From: an uncultured Scytonema sp. | GTDB lineage: Bacteria; Cyanobacteriota; Cyanobacteriia; Cyanobacteriales; Nostocaceae | Direction: 5' to 3' | DNA length: 64,000 bases | Assembly (NCBI GenBank): GCA_937873135.1 | Contig: CALMVQ010000290.1 | Span: 2,259-66,258 of the forward strand | Shown here: in pieces, positions 53,242 through 62,579 of the stretch | Numbering within the stretch: position 1 is the stretch's first letter | Layout: every line of letters begins with the position of its first letter | Notes under the pieces: generated by a model | What the model saw: the letters and a program-made list of their open reading frames with translations, nothing else | Databases searched by the model: none | Told to the model about the DNA's origin: nothing | Position numbers and translations under genes: made by a program

Positions 53242-53886
53242 ATGAAGCATTCCAATACCCTTAATTCACAAAATAAATTTTCTGTTAGTGTCTGGGAAGG
53301 AGTTGGAATTACTGCGGCGACAATCGGACTTATCGTTTTTGCACTGATTGGTTTAAGTCTGAAAACCCTTCGTAATGCCTCCGATCCACAACGAGCAAAG
53401 ACGATAGCTAACAGCCTAATAGAAGGTACAATTCCAGGCAATCTCCAATACGAGTTTGGTCTCAACTTTGCCAGCTTGAAGATTGCGATTATTACCGGTC
53501 TCCCTCCAGGCAGTGATTCAATTAACGATGATATCTCACCAGAGGTATCACTGATTGTTGCTAAAGCTCATGAAAGGCAACTTGAAGAACAACAAGAATC
53601 ACCTATTAGTTCTATTGCTGCACTAGTTTCTTACTACCTTTCACGAGATCTACAAGTGAGTGCTTCTCACACAGAAAATAAAACGTTTTGTGGGAAAGTT
53701 GTTCCCGTGACAATTCAACAAGGAATATTAGTTTGGTCAGACAAGAAACCCTCTGTTTCTTCTATTCGTTACGATGCTAGCGTTTCGCTCGAGAGAAGTC
53801 GATTTTCTATAGCATTGCTGACAACAGGAAAAAACGCTCAAAAACAAGCAGAAACAATTTTTAATTCCCTTAAGTGCAAGTCTTAG
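53242..53886 (+). CDS. Unknown protein with single N-terminal membrane anchor
   Basis: A 214-residue protein with one N-terminal membrane span (GVGITAATIGLIVFALIGLS at about 20-40) and a soluble extracytoplasmic or cytoplasmic part. Notable stretches are ISSIAALVSYYLSRDLQVSA and FCGKVVPVTIQQGILVWSDK; two cysteines lie at about 150 and near the C-terminus. I recognise no family. It is transcribed in the same direction as the P-type ATPase, 170 bp away, but the gap makes a shared operon uncertain. Confidence 0.6.
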   Translation: MKHSNTLNSQNKFSVSVWEGVGITAATIGLIVFALIGLSLKTLRNASDPQRAKTIANSLIEGTIPGNLQYEFGLNFASLKIAIITGLPPGSDSINDDISPEVSLIVAKAHERQLEEQQESPISSIAALVSYYLSRDLQVSASHTENKTFCGKVVPVTIQQGILVWSDKKPSVSSIRYDASVSLERSRFSIALLTTGKNAQKQAETIFNSLKCKS

Positions 53887-53998
53887 TTATAAGTAGAGGA
53901 ATAGCGAATAAAGTCAATAACTAAATGCGTAGGAATTTAAATCTGTAACAACTTGTTTATAAATCATATTAAATTCGGTTTGTTACCTATTGTATATA

Positions 53999-54026
53999 CC
54001 CTCACCCCGTCAGGGCGGGGTGAGGG
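53999..54026. terminator. GC-rich hairpin
   Basis: Perfect 11-bp arms CCCTCACCCCG and CGGGGTGAGGG around a six-base loop, about 110 bp after the stop of the preceding gene. It could terminate transcription, but the same palindrome type recurs in cyanobacterial intergenic DNA as a repeat. Confidence 0.45.
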
Positions 54027-54198
54027 CGTTTTGTATGTGACTAAAACGAGTCCGCTATAGTTGAAAAAATTCTCAAGTGTTTAACGTTGATGAGTTATTT
54101 CAGGATTTAAGCATCGACTGAAATCGTCAAAAAATGACCAAATACAAAATACTTACCTTTTTAAGAAGGCAGAAGTACGAAGGCAGAAGGCAGCTATG

Positions 54199-54315
54199 TA
54201 TCCCCATAAATGAATGCGCGGGGATTTAATAAGGACGCAGTATTCCGAAGCGCTACGCGTCTCGAAATACATATTTCCAACTTTATTCATAAATAAATTT
54301 AGGGGCTTTAAACCC
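54199..54315 (-). mobile_element. Short non-autonomous derivative with IS200/IS605-type ends
   Basis: About 117 bp with no gene. Its right-hand 23 bases (54293-54315) match the left end of the tnpB element at 3638-3660 with one mismatch, including the GGGTTTAAAGCCCC hairpin. Its other end has ATCCCC/GGGGAT arms and ATTCATTTATGGGGAT, similar to the tnpB right end. It looks like a deletion derivative that keeps both ends and could be moved in trans by a TnpA. No target duplication is expected for this family. Confidence 0.6.
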
Positions 54316-54588
54316 TGTGGCATCGGGCAAATCCTTAGATCTCTTCCCTTCTGCCTTCTGCCCTCTGCCCTCTGCCTTTCTTCGGTAAGATGAGGGTGAG
54401 GGCCAGTTATTGTCACTATTTAAACAGATTTCATATCATAATAGGTTAACAATGATTGCCGCTTTTACTATGTCTAACGTAAAGTTTTGCGATCGCCGGA
54501 ACATGGGGACACAAGGAAGCAGATATTTTTAAGCATCAAGCCTACACTCCTATATTTTTTGTCTTGATTCTAGATTTTTGGAGAATTT

Positions 54589-57552
54589 ATGTCTAATAGT
54601 TTTCAATCTTGGAATGAGTTACTTGTTCATTTAGAGACGAAGAAATATAAAATTTCCGAAGCCTTGAAAAGCTCCATTACTGAGCTAAAAAATGATGCAA
54701 TGCCAATTACACTGCAAAATGTATCAGAAAATAGCATTAGTCTAGTTTATTTAAGAAGTATAAATGCCAATCAGTTCTGGCAGACTCTTCCAGAGATAGG
54801 AAATTTTACTCAAATTTTAAATATTTCAACACATTTTTCCGTTATTAATAATCCAGTTATTACTATTAAAGATTTTCAAACCACCAAGCCCAGTTTTTAT
54901 ATCAAAATCCCACATGTACTCCAAGAAGAAGTCAGAAGTCTATTAAATAGTATTGAGGAATTATCTAATCTTACCAGTAATTTGTTAGTAGCTCCCGCTA
55001 ATATTGAATTACAAATTTCACAAAATGAAATAAAATTCATCAATTTGGGTGAAATGAATATTAGTTCAATTATTAACCAAGTGGTAGCAGAACAAGGTAT
55101 TGTAAGTAGCAAGCAGATACTCCGGGTTCTTAATTCTAGCTTGTTAATTCGAGATGATGTAAGTTTAGTCTTGTCAAATTTAGGAATTTATTTAAAGTTT
55201 GCCAACAATTGTCAATTAAACTTAGATGAAATTTTTAGCTTTAATAGTTCTGTTTCCTACATGAACACGGCACTCAATAGCATTATTTCCGAAATTTTTG
55301 GCAAGTCTGAAGTCACATTATCTACGCCAGAGTTGTGTCTTTTTAACAATCTTCACGCGCCAGAACTGAGTTTCAAAGGATTACTAAATTCCCAATATTT
55401 TATACTGAAATTTAGCGACAGAATTACATTAAACTATCAATTACATGCCGAACTTGATTTTAGTCGATTAACAAGTAGGATTCCTATCATTGAAGACTTG
55501 AAGTTAATTGACTCTGAACTGATTATAACTAATCTTGGCTATTCTTTCACACATCCAAAATTAGGTCGAATTAATTTAAGTAAAGGGGTGAACTTGATTG
55601 GAGATATTAATTTTGCCAATCTTGATACAAATTTTGGTAATTTCATTCACAGTAAGTTAGGAATTGGTTGTTTAAAAGTTTATATTAGCTTCGATTCTGC
55701 GGGATTAATAAGTTTAAAGGGTAATATTCATGGCAATATTCTGCTATTTTCTATTGAAAAATTTAATGCCACTTTTAGTAATATGCTCATCGGGTTAGAT
55801 CTTGGATCTGATTTAAAGCCGAGCTTTGGATTAACTGGAAATCTAAACCTCCAAGGCTACGATCCCACCCAAAACCAAGAACCTACCTTATTTCTCTCTG
55901 GCAAACTTTCCCTCGAACCAAAATCTTTAACTGCATTCTTCTCTCAACAAGGTGAAAACTCCTGGTTAAATCCCTACGGATTGGTAGGAACTGAACTTCG
56001 CAATATCGCTTTTCAGGGAGGCGGGACTTATTTACCTCCCTACTTCGATAATTTTGGTTTCATTGGAGATTTGAAATGGGGAGAAATTGACCTTAACGTA
56101 GCATTCCTCATTGATACTAACGATCCTGAGAAATTAGCCTTAGTTTTAACTACTAATCAGGCAGTTAGCTTGGTAGATTTGTGGGAGGGACCAGTTGCTT
56201 GTTTCATTTTTAAACAAGCTAATTATCCAACTGATTTAGTTAGTAAAGCATTAGGGTTTTTAAACACTTTTCTTGATTTAAACATCGAATCTTTACGAGA
56301 TGAGAATGGAAAACTCAATCATTTAATAAAGTTTGTTCCTTTCCCGACGACAATTGTGGGTCAACCGATATCAGAAGGGTTGGAAATTAATGGCAAGATT
56401 ACTGCTTGGGGACATGCGGCAACCTTAGCCCTTCATGGTGACATAACTTTCAGTAACGTTGAGGGTTCGTTGAAAGTTCATGAAATAGATTTAGGATTTC
56501 TGAAAATTAGAGGAACCAATGACGATAGTTTAGATTTAGCTCTGAAGGTAACGCCTAGTAAGCAGTATCTCATGGGGGATGGTTATGTTGAGATTCTCAA
56601 TAATCAAATCGCGAATGTTGAATTTCAGATTACACCTACCAATGCTATCTTTGAAAACTTTGACCTTAATTTAGCCAATCTGTTAACTATCGATGTTAAT
56701 ACCCTTAGCATCGACCTTGAATCAGGTAGTGGTAGTGGTTCCGGAACGATTTCAATTTTAGGAAATACTTTAGCAGGTAGTACGTTTGATGTTACTCGCA
56801 ATAGTGTTACGTTGAAGAATACCAAGCTGAGTTTAGTAGGTTTCTTGACTGTCGATATTCCGACTTTCACGGTTAACTTGACAAATCAAAGTGCGACGGG
56901 AACAGCAAAGATCACTGCTTTTAATCAATCTTTGGGTAGCGGCACCTTATCATTTAACACTCAGAAGGTCACCATTAATAATGCTTCTCTGAGTTTAGGG
57001 GATGTTATTAAGCTGAATGTTCCTAATCTCAACCTTGACTCGATGAATAAAAAAGTTTTTGGTTTAAGCGATCTTACTCTCCTTGGTAAACAATTCACCT
57101 CGTTGGGTATCAGCCTTAATAAAAGTGGGTTTCAAGCTACGAGTAATTTCAATTTTGGCATTTTAGCTTTCAATGGTGCTACACTCACTCTGAACACAGG
57201 GACTAATGGTAATATCAATAATTCTGCCAGTATTGCGGGGAATCTCAAGTTTATAGGTTACAATTTTGCTAACATCATTGCTAGCGTTAATAGCAGCAAA
57301 TTAACCGCGTCTGGTAGCTTTAATTTTGGTGGCATCTTAATGCTTAAAGGCGCAAACAGTAAGAAAAATGCGACAATAACGCTCAAAAAGGCAAATAACG
57401 GACTTTACAGTTCAATCAGTATTGCAGGTAGTTTTTATCTGTTGGGTAAAGAGTTGACTTCAGTCACTGTCAGCGCTAATAGTGGAACTTTAAAAGTTTT
57501 GGGCATAAAAATTCTCAAAAATCCTGCTCGAAGAAGGAGAGTACAGCCATAA
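54589..57552 (+). CDS. Large repetitive beta-rich protein, unknown function
   Basis: A 987-residue protein with no signal peptide and no named domain that I recognise. Residues 1-110 are mixed helical. From about 350 on the sequence alternates short hydrophobic strands with polar turns, rich in Asn, Ser, Thr, Leu and Gly. C-terminal segments such as LTIDVNTLSIDLESGSGSGS, VTLKNTKLSLVGFLTVDIPT and KVTINNASLSLGDVIKLNVP recur at about 45-residue spacing. The pattern suggests a beta-solenoid or a lipid-transfer-like (AsmA/TamB-style) groove. The tail is basic (NPARRRRVQP). It stands alone behind a 0.7-kb repeat-rich region. Confidence 0.65.
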   Translation: MSNSFQSWNELLVHLETKKYKISEALKSSITELKNDAMPITLQNVSENSISLVYLRSINANQFWQTLPEIGNFTQILNISTHFSVINNPVITIKDFQTTKPSFYIKIPHVLQEEVRSLLNSIEELSNLTSNLLVAPANIELQISQNEIKFINLGEMNISSIINQVVAEQGIVSSKQILRVLNSSLLIRDDVSLVLSNLGIYLKFANNCQLNLDEIFSFNSSVSYMNTALNSIISEIFGKSEVTLSTPELCLFNNLHAPELSFKGLLNSQYFILKFSDRITLNYQLHAELDFSRLTSRIPIIEDLKLIDSELIITNLGYSFTHPKLGRINLSKGVNLIGDINFANLDTNFGNFIHSKLGIGCLKVYISFDSAGLISLKGNIHGNILLFSIEKFNATFSNMLIGLDLGSDLKPSFGLTGNLNLQGYDPTQNQEPTLFLSGKLSLEPKSLTAFFSQQGENSWLNPYGLVGTELRNIAFQGGGTYLPPYFDNFGFIGDLKWGEIDLNVAFLIDTNDPEKLALVLTTNQAVSLVDLWEGPVACFIFKQANYPTDLVSKALGFLNTFLDLNIESLRDENGKLNHLIKFVPFPTTIVGQPISEGLEINGKITAWGHAATLALHGDITFSNVEGSLKVHEIDLGFLKIRGTNDDSLDLALKVTPSKQYLMGDGYVEILNNQIANVEFQITPTNAIFENFDLNLANLLTIDVNTLSIDLESGSGSGSGTISILGNTLAGSTFDVTRNSVTLKNTKLSLVGFLTVDIPTFTVNLTNQSATGTAKITAFNQSLGSGTLSFNTQKVTINNASLSLGDVIKLNVPNLNLDSMNKKVFGLSDLTLLGKQFTSLGISLNKSGFQATSNFNFGILAFNGATLTLNTGTNGNINNSASIAGNLKFIGYNFANIIASVNSSKLTASGSFNFGGILMLKGANSKKNATITLKKANNGLYSSISIAGSFYLLGKELTSVTVSANSGTLKVLGIKILKNPARRRRVQP

Positions 57553-57596
57553 GGTAAAAACGGCGCAACGTCAATTAAACTGTAACTGAGGTAGTA

Positions 57597-57859
57597 AATC
57601 TTTAAGTATTTCTACCCACCCCAACTCTTTTTGAGCTAGTAATTGTCGCAGTACCTAACTCTACTACAACTTGTGCTTGAAAACGCCGTCTTTCTGCGCC
57701 TTTGAGTTGGCAAGCTGTTTCCTTGAACAATTTTTTGACTGAATCAGTTAATTCGATCAACACTCCTCTCCACCCAAAATTTTCCCTCCCAATTGAATTT
57801 ACTACAAAAATGGTAAGGAGAAGCAGCCGACGGCTGCTTCTCCTTACCCCCTCTAACAA
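57597..57859 (-). pseudogene. N-terminal fragment of an ISAzo13-like transposase
   Basis: On the minus strand the frame reads LIELTDSVKKLFKETACQLK, then GAERRRFQAQVVVELG, the start of ISAzo13-type transposases as I recall them. A frameshift near 57640 moves the next block, LAQKELGW, into another frame. The rest of the transposase is missing. A 37-bp perfect palindrome lies at its 5' end. Confidence 0.65.
57812..57848. repeat. Perfect 37-bp palindrome (18-bp arms)
   Basis: GGTAAGGAGAAGCAGCCG and its exact reverse complement are separated by one base. It coincides with the start of the transposase stub and could be an element end or a strong transcription stop. Confidence 0.85.
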
Positions 57860-58036
57860 TGATTATTATTCTGAGAACTGGTGATTTTATTCCTTGGAAG
57901 TCCCTAAGTCGAAAGTGTCAAACGATCTGAGGTTCTGCGGTTTAATTTTGAAAAAATATGTAATTCGGGATTTTGCTCAAATTCCGTTGATGTAATTAAT
58001 ATATACGTAAAATTAGTTACTTGACTCAATAGCGAT

Positions 58037-59070
58037 GTGATTAGCCCTGAAGAGTTAAATTCTATACTGGAACGGATTACCGCAGGACAGCAAACTGAAG
58101 CGGATATTACTGACCTGCGGCAGTTGCTCAGTAGTAATGGTCAGAATATTTCTCAAATAGGTAAGTATGCAGTAAATTTGAGGCAGGGGCAGGATATACA
58201 AATAGGTGATCGCATTTACCAAGGTGTTGATGCAGAGGCGATTCGGCAGATTTTTCGCTCGATTATTACAGAGCTACAAGCTCCCACTCAAATTCCTTTA
58301 CCTTTTGGGATTCTTGATGCTCAAGCATTAAAAGTATCTCCAAAAGGTAAAGAAAAAGCAAAAACAGCGATGTTGAACAAGAATACGTCCTCCAGGAGTT
58401 TCTTGACTGGGTTGATCAAAAATCCCAATCAATTGAACTTAATTACAAAAAAAGTGCAGTACGAGCTTTCTATTTTGCAATAGCATATACTGTCAGTTCA
58501 AATCTCAATCGAGTTCGCGAACTCGATTTAGCTCGTGAGCAAGTTATAAATACGACTAATAATCTTACAAATGCTATTGCCCGCGATTTTCTTTATGATC
58601 TTGACCGCGCCCTCAGCAATGCTATTACAGGCGCACAGCAATTAGCACTTTCCCTCGATATAAACTTAGCTATTGTTCTTGAACCCAAAATTTCGCGAAA
58701 CACTTTGCTTACTCATGACATAGCTCTTGCCTTTAACAATGAGCTACAACAAGAGTTGAAAGAATTGAAAGATCAATTACCCATTAACCAAGAGTATTCT
58801 GTCAGAAAATTGAGCCAATGGTGGCAAGCTAATGGTCGAGATATTGCAGAACAACTCACAGTTATAATGTCAGCATATCGTCAGATAGGAATTGATTGGG
58901 AGTTTAGTATAAAGCAGCCAAAAAAAATAAAAGATTATTATGATGCAAATAAATTATTGGCAGATTGCCTTAATAGTGATTGTTACGTCAGCCGGGAGAT
59001 TAGAGAAGAAATAGAAAATACTTTGTTGTTGCCGCTCAGTAGAATCGAAAAGCGCAAAAGTGAAAAATAA
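58037..59070 (+). pseudogene. Decayed STAND/NACHT gene: effector-associated domain joined to NACHT C-terminal helical domain, NTPase core missing
   Basis: From GTG 58037 the first frame encodes an N-terminal effector-associated domain (ISPEELNSILERITAGQQTE, then QDIQIGDRIYQGVDAEAIRQ) and the start of a following module (LKVSPKGKEKAKTAMLNKN), ending at 58483 after 148 residues. From 58369 a different frame stays open to 59070 and reads EFLDWVDQKSQSIELNYKKS, AVRAFYFAIAYT, and near the end YYDANKLLADCLNSDCYVSR with EIREEIENTLLLP. These are C-terminal helical motifs of cyanobacterial NACHT proteins. The P-loop NTPase of about 300 residues is absent, so a deletion plus frameshift at about 58362-58375 fused the two ends. 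Confidence 0.7.
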
Positions 59071-59552
59071 GTTGGTGTAATTTATGCTCAAGCCATACAA
59101 CTGTCATTTCTCTACTTCATCACAGAGCAAAGATGTGCGATCACCCTCTAACTCTAACTTAATAACCCACATTCCGCACTTCATTTTGTCATACAGCTAC
59201 AAGTATTATTGGTGATTTGACGGACATCAGATAACTCATTCAATGAATGTAAGAGACTTTTCTCTTGACTCTAGAGAACTGGTCGCGGATATCATTCTTA
59301 AAGCCATAGAAACAGCAATTCCATCTGAGTCAATAAACCTGGCAAGCCCGAACGGGCATCGCGAACACAGGGTGCAAAGAAGACCGTCACCGAAAGTTGC
59401 CGATCTAATTGGTAGGAGCGCATGGTAATCGTGCTCTTGTTTGTGAGCAAGTGATTCGATGAAAGATGTGCTGAAGAATTTAATGGATGGGTGGAAAAGA
59501 TTTCGACCCAGAGATGTTGGGACTAATGGACCTCATCGTCAATATCTGAGTG
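59071..59552. other. Intergenic region, 480 bp
   Basis: A 61-codon frame at 59243-59428 (MNVRDFSLDSRELVADIILK...) is the only candidate; it has no clear ribosome binding site and no recognisable family, so I leave it unassigned. HIP1 sites are absent. Confidence 0.45.
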
Positions 59553-60368
59553 CTAACTACTAACTGCTAACTGCTGATTGCTCACAACATCAAAATCATC
59601 ATCGACATCATCTAAATGTCCTACAAAGTATGCATAATTAATAAAACACTCATCACATTCATCATTCCAAATTGTATAAAATTCCTCAATGATTAATTCA
59701 AGTTGTTCCATTGATTTAAATTTCCAAGTCCAAGCACCTTTCTTAGCTGTAGGCATTAAAATATCATTAGCAATTTCTTGAATTCGCTTAGCTTCAAATT
59801 GTTTGTGCAAGCTTGGCACAATCCGCATTCTATAATCTTGTGCGATTGCTTGTACTTCATTAATTAATTCAAAACAGGGATGAGCTAACTTTGTCAACTT
59901 GTTCCATTCAGAACGAATAACATCTTGATCTTGTTGTTTTTTAAGTGCTAATTTCTGTAATTGCTCTTGCTCTAATAATTTAGCTTTCGCTTTTTTGTTT
60001 CTAGTTTCAGCAACTTTTTTTAATTCGTCTTGAGTAAATTCAATTTGCTCGAGAATATCGGTGCGATAAACTTTGATAGTTTTGAACTTAGATTTCTCTG
60101 GATCTATCTCTACAAGAGCTAATTCGCCATATTGTTGTAGTTGTTTTTCTGTCCATTGATAATGACCAAACGGTGATTTGATCGACTCGGCTTTTATAAG
60201 TTGAGTCGGCTGACGATCTCGGTTCTCGAGTGTTGCAACACGTTCAAGTGAAAAAAACATGGCAGCATTACGATTTCTGGCAAAATCATATTCAAAATCT
60301 GGATTACCTAGTGCTTTACGCTGCTTAGATGTAAGTTCACTAGCTTTTAAGTAGCCTTCTAGTTTCAT
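59553..60368 (-). CDS. Unknown cytoplasmic protein, charged and helical
   Basis: A 271-residue protein. N-terminal region: LKASELTSKQRKALGNPDFE, then FARNRNAAMFFSLERV. A lysine/glutamine-rich predicted coiled coil lies at about 110-160. The C-terminal part has aromatic and acidic stretches (KKGAWTWKFKSMEQLELIIE, then YTIWNDECDECFINYAY with two cysteines). No signal peptide or membrane span. No family recognised. It is the only gene between the NACHT remnant and the hydrolase. Confidence 0.6.
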   Translation of the reverse strand: MKLEGYLKASELTSKQRKALGNPDFEYDFARNRNAAMFFSLERVATLENRDRQPTQLIKAESIKSPFGHYQWTEKQLQQYGELALVEIDPEKSKFKTIKVYRTDILEQIEFTQDELKKVAETRNKKAKAKLLEQEQLQKLALKKQQDQDVIRSEWNKLTKLAHPCFELINEVQAIAQDYRMRIVPSLHKQFEAKRIQEIANDILMPTAKKGAWTWKFKSMEQLELIIEEFYTIWNDECDECFINYAYFVGHLDDVDDDFDVVSNQQLAVSS

Positions 60369-60515
60369 GATTGATTTTTGAGTTTAATGAGTTATATCAT
60401 GGTAAACATTCAGCCATTGACAGTCAGCTATGAAAAGAATTTTATAGACAAAGGTGGCAAAATATTTATAGCCGACTCATATGGGGTGACGGCTATATGC
60501 TAAATGGCTGTAGTG

Positions 60516-61376
60516 TTACTTCGCCAACACTCTCACAAACTCAGCTGTTGATTCATAAGGTAAAACGTTACGGCCTGGGATTTTAATTCCCCAACCTTGA
60601 GGTAAATAGGCAAGGTAATCAGCTAAGCGTTCATCTGGTGTTTCTTGTTTACCGACTTGGCTAATGCTTGATGCTGTTTCGCCCACAACCACTAGTGTTG
60701 GTTGTTTAATGGAGGCGATCGCGCTACTGTAATCCTTGCGCCAAAACCCAGCTAGGAAAGAAAACACTGCATGGCGACTGGCGATATTTTCTGCACCTGC
60801 ACGCAAGGTATTCAACCATTCCGCATCAACATCGGCAGCTGAGTCAAATAGTTGACGAGTTGAGAAATCACGCAAAAACTTCTCTCGTCGGGCATAGCGA
60901 TAAAAAGCATTACCAAAAGGAGAATCTAAAATATTCCAGATCAATTTTCTCTGCGAGGAAGGTGTTTGTTTCGTAATCACAGCCCAAGCCGGAGGACCAG
61001 CCAGTACAAGCCCGGAGATGAAGTTTGGTTCTTTTTGAACTAATTCGATGGCAACAGGCAGTAGTGCACCTTGCACCACCACCTTCACAGGTTTTTGCAC
61101 GACTGTCTGTAAAAATTGCTGCAACTGTTCTGCCCAATTGTCAGGAGTGTAAGCCACATGAGGCATATCACTCTCACCACATCCTAGTAAATCGGGATTG
61201 TAAATTGGATTGCGATGACCTTGTTGATACCATTCACGACAAAATCGCTGCCAAAATTGCCGTGATAAACCGACACCAATCGGATGAATAAGCAGCAGCG
61301 GAATGCCTTCAGCCTTTGAATGAGTTGGGTTATGAACTTCGTAGGCGCAGCGGTATTTATTCCAAGTGTAAAACAT
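60516..61376 (-). CDS. Alpha/beta-hydrolase-fold protein lacking the usual nucleophile
   Basis: About 286 residues from ATG 61376 (MFYTWNKYRCAYEVHNP). The frame is open to 61463, but that part reads through low-complexity intergenic repeats. Fold landmarks: LLLIHPIGVGLSRQFWQRFC (oxyanion-type HPIG), NPDLLGCGESDMP and TLVVVGETASSIS. At the nucleophile elbow, where G-x-S-x-G is expected, it reads VVVQGALLPVAIEL, so the serine is absent (Leu at that position). Catalytic hydrolysis is therefore doubtful; it may bind a ligand or act non-hydrolytically. It lies 150 bp from an epimerase gene on the same strand. Confidence 0.8.
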   Translation of the reverse strand: MFYTWNKYRCAYEVHNPTHSKAEGIPLLLIHPIGVGLSRQFWQRFCREWYQQGHRNPIYNPDLLGCGESDMPHVAYTPDNWAEQLQQFLQTVVQKPVKVVVQGALLPVAIELVQKEPNFISGLVLAGPPAWAVITKQTPSSQRKLIWNILDSPFGNAFYRYARREKFLRDFSTRQLFDSAADVDAEWLNTLRAGAENIASRHAVFSFLAGFWRKDYSSAIASIKQPTLVVVGETASSISQVGKQETPDERLADYLAYLPQGWGIKIPGRNVLPYESTAEFVRVLAK

Positions 61377-61526
61377 AAGGAGTGGGTAATAGGAAAGGGG
61401 ACCCGACGGAGTGGGGATGAGGGGCAGAGAAAATGGGTAATGGGCAATAGAAAGAAAAAACAATTACCTTTTTCCTAATTCCTATTCTCAATTACTAATT
61501 ACCAACTACCCATTCCTACTGGGTAA

Positions 61527-62351
61527 TTAAAAAATCATCTGTGGATAAATCAATTGATATCCGGCTTGTTTTATCTTTTGGTTCGATACTTTGGTATTGT
61601 ATTGACGGGTACTTTTTTGGGTAGAATCCCATGTCACTTTCGGTAAACTGTGTTTTTCACAAATATTATTAAGCAATTCTTTGCTTGTCAGATGTGCATC
61701 ATCTACTAAGTTATAAATACCGTGCCAGCAATGACGACGGGCAAACTCTATAGACGCCACAATATCATCAAGGTGAATCCAATTTGTTGTATCCCTACCG
61801 TCGCCGGGTCTTGTTGTTCCTGCCACTCGGCCAAATATCTTCACCAGTTCTCGTCCTGGACCGTAAATTCCTCCCAAGCGCAAGACACAAACACGGAGAT
61901 GTTCACTGTTATCTGACAGTAAAACTTGCTCGGTATCACTGAGAATTTGCCCGTTTGGGTTGGCAGGTGCAACGGGTGATTCTTCATCTACCCACTCCCC
62001 GTTTCTATCACCGTAAACAGAATAACTTCCCGTATATATCAGTTGTTGTACAGTGGGAATCTGCTTTAAGACAGAAATTAAATTTTGGGCTGTTTGCAGA
62101 TAACTTTCTGCATAAGTATCCGCACTTTTTGCGCCCACACTTAACAGCACAACATCTTGATTTTTCAAGACTGATTTGAGTTTATCTAAGTCATGTCCTT
62201 CGACGACTGCGACTTGTTGAGCCACTGCTTGCAGTGTTGGAACACGTTCAGGAGTTGTAGTCGTGGCAGTGACAATAAAAGATTTTTTTTGCTGCCAATA
62301 TTGGGCAACTGCATAACCGACATAACCGCAACCAATAATAGCAACGTTCAT
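61527..62351 (-). CDS. NAD(P)-dependent epimerase/dehydratase (extended SDR)
   Basis: A 274-residue extended SDR. The cofactor motif is AIIGCGYVGYAVAQYWQQK, VVLLSVGAKSADTY follows, and the active site shows YTGSYSVYGDRNGEWVDEES. GRDTTNWIHLDDIVASIEFA is typical of the WcaG/YeeZ-like branch. GCGYVG in place of the GxxGxxG of classical epimerases is usual for this subgroup. Substrate unknown. On the same strand as the hydrolase-like gene. Confidence 0.88.
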   Translation of the reverse strand: MNVAIIGCGYVGYAVAQYWQQKKSFIVTATTTTPERVPTLQAVAQQVAVVEGHDLDKLKSVLKNQDVVLLSVGAKSADTYAESYLQTAQNLISVLKQIPTVQQLIYTGSYSVYGDRNGEWVDEESPVAPANPNGQILSDTEQVLLSDNSEHLRVCVLRLGGIYGPGRELVKIFGRVAGTTRPGDGRDTTNWIHLDDIVASIEFARRHCWHGIYNLVDDAHLTSKELLNNICEKHSLPKVTWDSTQKSTRQYNTKVSNQKIKQAGYQLIYPQMIF

Positions 62352-62385
62352 AATGAGTTAGGAGTTAGAAAGCACGAAGTTACGA

Positions 62386-62447
62386 GTAGGGGTAGGTTTT
62401 ACTAAAAATATACCTATTTAATATTGATAGGTAAAACCTACCCCTAC
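62386..62447. repeat. Palindromic repeat, GTAGGGG family
   Basis: Perfect 17-bp arms GTAGGGGTAGGTTTTAC and GTAAAACCTACCCCTAC bound 62 bp, with an inner ACCTAT/ATAGGT stem. Located in the 5' flank of the epimerase gene. Same end signature as elements at 30730-30881, 35074-35139 and 38476-38503. Confidence 0.85.
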
Positions 62448-62579
62448 AGAAGTTATGATTGAAAAGTTGTATAATCCATCATCCATAACTTGCAAGCATT
62501 CTACCCCTAGTCCTAGCTATCAGCATACATTTTTCATAGCTGACCACTGACTGCTGAAGTGCTGAATGCTCTCTGTCAT

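Larger units (their letters stand above)
53887..54588. other. Intergenic region, 0.7 kb, repeat-rich
   Basis: Holds a GC-rich hairpin at 53999-54026 and a short transposon-derived element at 54199-54315, both listed separately. The flanks of that element are low-complexity GCCTTCTGCC-type tracts. No gene; an 87-codon minus-strand frame at 54153-54416 lies within the element and its flanks. Confidence 0.6.
57553..58036. other. Intergenic region with transposase stub
   Basis: Between the 987-residue protein and the EAD/NACHT pseudogene. Contains the transposase N-terminal fragment and hairpin listed separately; nothing else supported. Confidence 0.5.

Noticed and set aside
59243-59428. 61-codon ORF as a gene
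   Set aside because: No recognisable family, weak start context and low-complexity C-terminus; left as part of an intergenic region.
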